Shown: positions 1-4,390 of the stretch, piece after piece | Position numbering within the stretch: the first letter of the stretch is position 1 | How the letters are laid out: every line of letters begins with the position of its first letter | Assembly: GCA_035711465.1 (NCBI GenBank) | Contig: DASTCC010000152.1 | Coordinates: 1-8,129, forward strand | Source of the DNA: DASTCC01 sp035711465 | GTDB taxonomy: Bacteria > Acidobacteriota > Vicinamibacteria > Vicinamibacterales > SCN-69-37 | Direction: 5' to 3' | DNA: 8,129 nucleotides | Translations under genes and position numbers: made by a program | The notes under the pieces: model-generated | Seen by the model: only the letters and a program-made list of their open reading frames with translations | Told to the model about the DNA's origin: nothing | The model's database searches: none

Positions 1-10
1 TGTGGAAAAC

Positions 11-76
11 ATTCAAGATCTCGCGCCAAGGCATTCAAGACCTGGCACCAAACGCCAAGATTCAAGATCTGACCCC
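11..76. repeat. Three degenerate copies of a 17-bp ATTCAAGA repeat
   Basis: Three related 17-mers lie in direct orientation at 11-27 (ATTCAAGATCTCGCGCC), 33-49 (ATTCAAGACCTGGCACC) and 60-76 (ATTCAAGATCTGACCCC). Each is preceded at a short distance by A-rich sequence or CCAAG. All share ATTCAAGA-Y-CT and end in CC, and copies 1 and 3 contain the palindrome AGATCT. The unit spacing is 22 then 27 bp, so this is not a strict tandem array. The AT-rich core stands out against the surrounding GC-rich DNA. The copies sit just upstream of the dehydrogenase gene and may be a dispersed intergenic repeat family or regulator binding sites; the sequence alone does not say which. Confidence 0.6.
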
Positions 77-84
77 AACGAGCT

Positions 85-90
85 AAGGAG
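85..90 (+). promoter_or_regulatory. Shine-Dalgarno sequence AAGGAG for the dehydrogenase
   Basis: AAGGAG is a strong match to the anti-Shine-Dalgarno complement. It is the only such site upstream of the dehydrogenase. With a 6-nt spacer it points to the codon at 97-99, which is ATC. It lies 18 nt before the in-frame CTG at 109 and more than 100 nt before the first in-frame standard start (GTG, 196), so it supports initiation near 97. Confidence 0.6.
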
Positions 91-96
91 CATTCT

Positions 97-906
97 ATCC
101 GCCAGCGCCTGCACGCTCGTGTCATCGCGATCACTGGAGCCTCGGCCGGCATCGGTCATGCGACCGCGATCGCCGCCGCCGCCGAGGGCGCGTCGGTGGT
201 CGCTTTCGCACGGCGTCAGGATCGGCTCGACGCGCTGGTCCGCCTGATCGAGTCGCGCGGCGGCCGGGCGACTGCGGTCGCCGGCGACGTCACCCGCCCC
301 GACGACGCAGCGAGACTGGCACACACGGCGGTCGAGACCTTCGGCCGGCTCGACGTGATGATCTGCAACGCCGGCATCGCCTATCACGGCACGCTCGACG
401 AAACGCCGGTCGAGGTGATGCGCCGACTCGTCGACGTCAACGTCCTCGGCACGTTCTACACGGCCCGCGCGGCGCTCGAAGTCTTCCGCCGCCAGGGATC
501 GGGACACCTCATTGCCGTCTCGTCGATCGCCGGCAAACGCGGCGTCGGCGGCACCGCGATCTACTCGGCGACCAAGGCCGCGCAGATCGGCATGATCGAA
601 GCGATGCGCGCCGAGTTCGTCGGCACCGGCCTGAATGCGTCGCTGGTCTATCCGGTCAGCACCGTGACCGAACTCAGGGAGGCGGAGCTCCGCGACTACG
701 GCCGCGACGTCGAAGGCCACGGTCCGAAGCAGTCGGCCGACGAGGTCGCGCGCGCGATTGTCGAAGGCATCGTGCGGCCGCGGCCCGAGATCTATCCCCA
801 CCGGACGTCCAAGGCGCTCGCGGTGGCCAACTCGTTGGCGCCCGGCGTCGTCGATCGCCTGGTCCGCCGCTTCGGCCGCAAGGTGACGCCTCCCGTGTCG
901 TCGTGA
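97..906 (+). CDS. Short-chain dehydrogenase/reductase (SDR), probable non-standard start
   Basis: This is a classical SDR, an NAD(P)-dependent oxidoreductase, probably cytoplasmic, with unknown substrate. Counting from 97 it is 269 residues, a usual SDR length. The cofactor motif TGASAGIG is at 13-20. Arg39-Arg40 at the end of the second strand suggests NADP preference. DV at 64-65 fits adenine binding and NAG is at 91-93. The probable catalytic set is Asn115, Ser143, Tyr156 and Lys160 (YSATK). The frame is open back to a TGA at 70-72 but contains no ATG, GTG or TTG before GTG 196. Starting there would give 236 residues and delete the TGxxxGIG motif, so a standard-start call is almost certainly truncated. 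I place the start at ATC 97 because AAGGAG lies 6 nt upstream and the resulting N-terminus resembles other SDRs. CTG 109 is the alternative. A point mutation or sequencing error of an ATG is also possible. The stop overlaps the next gene's GTG. Confidence 0.85.
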   Translation: MRQRLHARVIAITGASAGIGHATAIAAAAEGASVVAFARRQDRLDALVRLIESRGGRATAVAGDVTRPDDAARLAHTAVETFGRLDVMICNAGIAYHGTLDETPVEVMRRLVDVNVLGTFYTARAALEVFRRQGSGHLIAVSSIAGKRGVGGTAIYSATKAAQIGMIEAMRAEFVGTGLNASLVYPVSTVTELREAELRDYGRDVEGHGPKQSADEVARAIVEGIVRPRPEIYPHRTSKALAVANSLAPGVVDRLVRRFGRKVTPPVSS

Positions 907-2264
907 GCGCCTATCCCGAGCTGGTCACTGCGATCGCGACCGCCGTGCGCGGCGCGGGCGGGCGTGCGCTCGTCGTCGGCGGCCGGGTTCGGGACGAGCT
1001 GCTCGGCATCGACGCCAAGGATCTCGATCTCGAAGTCTTCGGCGTCGACGGCGCGAGGCTTCGCGATCTGCTGAGCGCGTTCGGGTCGGTGGAAGCGGTC
1101 GGCGAGCAGTTCGCCGTCTACAAGATCGGCGGACTCGACGTCGCGCTGCCGCGGCGTGAATCGAAGACCGGCGCCGGCCACAAGGGCTTCGCGGTCGAGG
1201 GCGATCCAGGGATGTCGCTCGAAGACGCGGCGCGCCGGCGCGATTTCACGATCAACGCGATGTCGCGCGACCCGCTGACCGGCGAGCTCGTCGATCCCTT
1301 CGGCGGCCGCCGCGACCTCCACGGCCGCGTCCTGCGCGCGGTGGACGCGAGCACCTTCGCCGACGACAGCCTGCGCGTGCTGCGCGGCCTGCAGTTCGCC
1401 GCGCGATTCGAGCTGACGATCGACGAGGGCACGAAGGCGCTCTGTCGATCGCTGCCGCTCGACGATCTGCCGGCCGAACGGATCTGGGGCGAAGTCGAGA
1501 AGCTGCTGCTCCGGGCGCAACGGCCGTCGATCGGCCTGGCGCTCGCGCGCGAGCTCGGCGTCGTCGATCGGCTGTGGCCGGAGATCGCGGCGCTCATCGG
1601 CTGCCCGCAGGAGCCCGAATGGCATCCCGAAGGCGACGTGTGGGTGCACACGCTGCTGGTGGTCGACGAGGCGCGCCTGCGCATCGGTGACCTCGATCGC
1701 GGTCCGGCAGTGGCGATGATGCTCGGCGCGATCTGCCACGACCTGGGCAAACCGGCGACGACGGCGCTCGTCGACGGCCGAATCCGATCGCTCGGCCACG
1801 AGGACCGCGGCGTCGAGCCGGCGACTTCACTGCTCGATCGGCTCAACGTGCATTCGCTCGACGGTTACGACGTCCGCCGCGCCGTCCTCGGCATCGTCGC
1901 GCATCACCTCAAGCCGAGCATGTTCTTCAGGGCGCCGACGCCGGTGGGCGACGGCGCGTTCCGGCGGCTCGCACAAAAGGTCGACCTCGAGCTGCTGGCG
2001 CGGTTCGCGAAGGCCGACTGCCGCGGCCGAACCGGCATGTTCGACTGCTCGGCGATGGACTGGTTCGTCGAGCGCGCGCGGGCGCTCGGCGTCGAGCATC
2101 GCGCACCGGCGCCGCTCGTTCTCGGCCGTCATCTGATCGCCCTCGGCGTGCCTCCTGGTCCGCGGTTGGGCGAGATCCTGAGACAGATCTACGAGCGCCA
2201 GCTCGACGGCGAGATCACGACCACGGACGAGGGCGTGGCGCTCGCCAAGACGCTGATCCCGTAG
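903..2264 (+). CDS. cca: CCA tRNA nucleotidyltransferase-like protein with HD domain
   Basis: This belongs to the class II nucleotidyltransferases that add or repair the CCA end of tRNA; bacterial poly(A) polymerases share the fold. The head has GGRVRDELLG (26-35), the metal-binding DLD (40-42), RRRDFTINAM (111-120) and the DP-x-GG-x-DL segment (131-139). The nucleotide-recognition segment EDxxR appears as DDSLR (154-158): Asp155 and Arg158 are kept and the first Glu is Asp. ERIWGEVEKLL (192-202) follows. The C-terminal half resembles the HD domain of E. coli-type Cca: CPQEPEWHPEGDVWVH (234-249), HD at 279-280 and HE at 299-300. That favours Cca over poly(A) polymerase, which usually lacks HD, but an A-adding or CC-adding specialist is possible. 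At 453 residues it is slightly longer than E. coli Cca. The GTG start overlaps the dehydrogenase stop (GTGA) and no clear Shine-Dalgarno is visible, so translational coupling is likely. Its TAG directly abuts the opposing gene's stop. Confidence 0.88.
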   Translation: MSAYPELVTAIATAVRGAGGRALVVGGRVRDELLGIDAKDLDLEVFGVDGARLRDLLSAFGSVEAVGEQFAVYKIGGLDVALPRRESKTGAGHKGFAVEGDPGMSLEDAARRRDFTINAMSRDPLTGELVDPFGGRRDLHGRVLRAVDASTFADDSLRVLRGLQFAARFELTIDEGTKALCRSLPLDDLPAERIWGEVEKLLLRAQRPSIGLALARELGVVDRLWPEIAALIGCPQEPEWHPEGDVWVHTLLVVDEARLRIGDLDRGPAVAMMLGAICHDLGKPATTALVDGRIRSLGHEDRGVEPATSLLDRLNVHSLDGYDVRRAVLGIVAHHLKPSMFFRAPTPVGDGAFRRLAQKVDLELLARFAKADCRGRTGMFDCSAMDWFVERARALGVEHRAPAPLVLGRHLIALGVPPGPRLGEILRQIYERQLDGEITTTDEGVALAKTLIP

Positions 2265-2267
2265 CTA
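2262..2267. other. Abutting opposed stop codons (TAGCTA)
   Basis: The palindrome TAGCTA is the stop codon of the nucleotidyltransferase (TAG, 2262-2264, +) followed immediately by the stop of the VCBS protein (TAG read on the minus strand, 2267-2265). There is no intergenic base, so any terminator for either gene must lie inside the other's coding sequence. Confidence 0.9.
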
Positions 2268-3731
2268 CTTGACGACCACGACCAGCGTCTTGCCGAGGTA
2301 CTCCGACGGATCGGCGTTCACGCGCACCGATTCGGCGCGGCCCTGGCGCGGCAGCACGAACACGGACACGGTGCGCACCGGCTCCGGCAGCCCGAAGTGC
2401 ACCGGCATGTCGTTCTGCGCGTTGTAGCCCGATCCCGAGTCGACGACGCGGCACATCAGCCGCCGGGCGGCGCCGTAGCGCACGCAGACATCGGCGCCGG
2501 CGAAGCGCGCCTGCCCCTTGCCGTCGACGACGCGCACCTGGAGCGAGCGCGCCGCGAGATCGGGCGCGAGGCCGTTGCGCAGGAGCGAGTGCATGCCGTC
2601 GGGCCGCGTGCCGGTGAGCGCGAGATCGAGATCGCCGTCGCGATCGAAATCCGCCCACTGCACGCCATGGTCGGCGTGCAGCGCCTGGAGATAGTCCGGC
2701 GTGACGTCCTCGAACGTCTTGCCGGTGTTGCGGAAGAGATAGTCGCGATAGGAGACGCCGCCGGTGACGGTGCCGTTGACGTAGAGATCGAGATCGCCGT
2801 CGTGATCGACGTCGGCGAACGCGCAGCTGTCGTAGCGGCCGTCGATGGCCACGCCCCACGCCTGCGAGACGTCCTCGAACCTGCCGCCGCCGCGATTCCG
2901 GAACAACCCGTTCGGACCGTAGTTGGCGAAGAAGAGATCGGTATGGCCGTCGTTGTCGACGTCGGCGGCGCAGGGCCGCACGGTGCCGTTGGTCGTCTGC
3001 TTCGGCGCCCGGCCGCCCCACTCGAGCCCGAGCGATCCGGCCACGTCGGTGTACCGGCCGCCGTCGTTCCGGTAGACCGCGTTGGCGTCGCCGTCCATGT
3101 TGGCGACCACGAGATCGAGGTCGTCGTCTTCGTCGACGTCGAGCCAGACGGCGCCCACCGTCTTGCGCGGATCGGCGAGGCCGATCGCGGCGGCAACGTC
3201 CTTGAAGCGGCCGTCGATCTGCACGAAGACCCCGTTGGCCCGATCGCGGAACCCGACGAACAGATCAAGATCGGCGTCGGCGTCGACGTCGACCCACGTG
3301 AGCTGGCGCACGGCGCCGCCTTTGGTCGCCAGGCCGACGTCGCCGGTGACGTCGACGAAGGCGCCACGGTCGTTGCGATAGAGCTTCAGCGTCGAGGCAT
3401 CGCCTGGCGCGTAGCCGACGATCAGATCCGGATCGCCGTCGGCGTCGACGTCGCCGAAGGCCGCCGCCCGCGTCGCGCGCGGCTCGCCCAGACCGGCGGC
3501 CTGGGCGGTGTCGACGAACGTGCCGGCGTCGTTGCGATACAACCGGCTGGCGCCGGCGCCGAAGCCGACGAACAGATCGAGGTCGCCGTCGGCGTCGACG
3601 TCGGCCCATGCGTTCACGAGGGTGTTGCCGCCGCCGAAGAGCTCGGACTGGACGGGCTCGAAGCGCCACATCTGCCAGGACGCCGGCAGCGCCAGCAGCA
3701 AACCGATCGTGAGAGGTCGCATGGCGCGCAT
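2265..3731 (-). CDS. Secreted VCBS/FG-GAP seven-repeat protein with ASPIC/UnbV C-terminal domain
   Basis: This is an exported, probably calcium-binding beta-propeller protein of unknown function. Residues 1-20 form a short signal peptide (Arg residues, then a hydrophobic IGLLLALPA stretch). Seven DxDxDGDxD-type calcium loops begin at residues 44, 94, 148, 198, 257, 307 and 361, each followed by a hydrophobic strand such as LFVGF. Most blades also carry a LYRN/LFRN-x-G-x-F-x-DV segment. The count of seven fits a seven-bladed propeller like those of FG-GAP proteins. Loops 3 (DADAD) and 4 (DEDDD) lack the usual Gly, and loop 5 has His at the following position. The tail (about 395-475) matches the ASPIC/UnbV domain, with GSGYNAQN and HFGLPEP at 433-451. 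Two Met codons are possible: 3731 and 3722. A TATCAT hexamer overlapping the first and lying 7 nt before the second favours 3722 if the mRNA is leaderless. No Shine-Dalgarno is visible. It is divergent from the acetyltransferase. Confidence 0.9.
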   Translation of the reverse strand: MRAMRPLTIGLLLALPASWQMWRFEPVQSELFGGGNTLVNAWADVDADGDLDLFVGFGAGASRLYRNDAGTFVDTAQAAGLGEPRATRAAAFGDVDADGDPDLIVGYAPGDASTLKLYRNDRGAFVDVTGDVGLATKGGAVRQLTWVDVDADADLDLFVGFRDRANGVFVQIDGRFKDVAAAIGLADPRKTVGAVWLDVDEDDDLDLVVANMDGDANAVYRNDGGRYTDVAGSLGLEWGGRAPKQTTNGTVRPCAADVDNDGHTDLFFANYGPNGLFRNRGGGRFEDVSQAWGVAIDGRYDSCAFADVDHDGDLDLYVNGTVTGGVSYRDYLFRNTGKTFEDVTPDYLQALHADHGVQWADFDRDGDLDLALTGTRPDGMHSLLRNGLAPDLAARSLQVRVVDGKGQARFAGADVCVRYGAARRLMCRVVDSGSGYNAQNDMPVHFGLPEPVRTVSVFVLPRQGRAESVRVNADPSEYLGKTLVVVVK

Positions 3732-3735
3732 GATA
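3730..3735 (-). promoter_or_regulatory. Candidate -10 element TATCAT for the VCBS gene
   Basis: Read on the minus strand, TATCAT (3735 to 3730) matches five of six bases of TATAAT. It overlaps the first ATG (3731) and lies 7 nt before the second ATG (3722). If it is the -10, transcription would start close to 3722 and the mRNA would be leaderless from the second ATG. No convincing -35 was found at a 17-18 bp spacing. Confidence 0.35.
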
Positions 3736-3751
3736 GCCGTAAATCCGCGCC

Positions 3752-3757
3752 TATAAT
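3752..3757 (+). promoter_or_regulatory. Consensus -10 element TATAAT for the acetyltransferase
   Basis: TATAAT is a perfect sigma-70 -10 hexamer in an otherwise GC-rich region. It is separated from the ATG at 3766 by 8 nt. Transcription would begin at or next to the start codon, so the message would be leaderless, which agrees with the absence of a Shine-Dalgarno. No recognisable -35 or extended -10 is present. The element lies inside the 34-bp divergent spacer shared with the VCBS gene. Confidence 0.5.
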
Positions 3758-3765
3758 CGCGTGCG

Positions 3766-4389
3766 ATGTCCGCGCTCCGCCCCGCCTATCGCGTCACGAC
3801 GCCGCGACTCCTCATGCGGCCGTGGTCGCCCGAGGACGCACCGCTCCTGCGCGCGCTGCTCGATCGATCCGATCACCACTTCCGTCCCTACATTCCCTGG
3901 ATGCGCGACGAGCCGAAGCCGCTCGCCGGCACGGTCGCCTGGTGCCGCGGCGCCCGCGCGCGCTTCGACCGCGACGAGGAGTACCGCTACGCCGTGCTCT
4001 CGCCGGACGGCGAGGCGCTCATCGGCGAAACCGGGCTGTTCAAGCGCGTCGGCGCGGACGGACTCGAGGTCGGCTATTTCGTCGACGTCGATCGGATTGG
4101 ACGCGGCTACGCCAGCGAAGCGACCTCGGCGATGCTGCGCGTCGCCTTCGACGTCGAGCGCGTCGATCGCGTCGAACTGCACTGCGTGACGGAGCACGCG
4201 GCCAGCCGCCGCATCGCCGAGAAGCTGGGCTTCACGTGTGATGGCACGATCCGGCGGCGCGCCGCGCAGAGCGACGGCACGATGGCCGACCTGATGATCT
4301 GGACGTTGTTCGCCGACGCCTACGCGCGGACGCCGGCGCGAGCGCTGACCGTCGCCGCGTTCGACTGTCTCGGCGGCCGTCTCCTCTGA
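3766..4389 (+). CDS. GNAT family N-acetyltransferase, RimJ/RimL-like
   Basis: This is a cytoplasmic acetyl-CoA-dependent N-acetyltransferase of the Acetyltransf_3 (RimJ/RimL) type; its acceptor could be a protein N-terminus, an amino acid or a small molecule. TPRLLMRPWSPED (12-24) is the typical N-terminal strand, and RPYIPWM (40-46) is typical of RimL-like enzymes. ALIGETGLF (84-92) and the strand near EVGYFVD (101-107) lead into the acetyl-CoA pyrophosphate loop RIGRGYA (110-116). EHAASRRIAEKLGF (143-156) corresponds to the usual N-x-x-S-x-R-x-x-E-K-x-G-F helix, with His144 where Asn is common. Its 207 residues are slightly longer than the usual 180 or so; the extra length is a C-terminal tail after about 183. 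The ATG at 3766 has no Shine-Dalgarno, but TATAAT lies 8 nt upstream. It ends 1 nt before the stop of the opposing multicopper oxidase. Confidence 0.92.
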   Translation: MSALRPAYRVTTPRLLMRPWSPEDAPLLRALLDRSDHHFRPYIPWMRDEPKPLAGTVAWCRGARARFDRDEEYRYAVLSPDGEALIGETGLFKRVGADGLEVGYFVDVDRIGRGYASEATSAMLRVAFDVERVDRVELHCVTEHAASRRIAEKLGFTCDGTIRRRAAQSDGTMADLMIWTLFADAYARTPARALTVAAFDCLGGRLL

Positions 4390-4390
4390 T

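Noticed and set aside
2..247. Short plus-strand frame at the left edge
   Set aside because: It crosses the repeats and the SDR N-terminus in another frame, and its low-complexity Pro/Arg/Ser product has no similarity to a known protein.
13..1846. Long minus-strand frames opposite the SDR and cca genes
   Set aside because: They are Arg/Ala/Asp-rich shadows with no recognised domain. The plus strand has full SDR and nucleotidyltransferase motifs.
2636..3615. Recurring GCCGTCGGCGTCGACGTC-like DNA segments
   Set aside because: They look like a DNA repeat array but are the antisense of the seven calcium-loop codon stretches, so they are explained by the protein repeats and are not a CRISPR or satellite.
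2397..4241. 614-codon open frame on the plus strand opposite the VCBS gene
   Set aside because: It is antisense to the repeats, and its Val/Asp/Ala-rich repetitive composition mirrors the calcium-loop codons. It runs into the acetyltransferase in a different frame and shows no recognisable domain.
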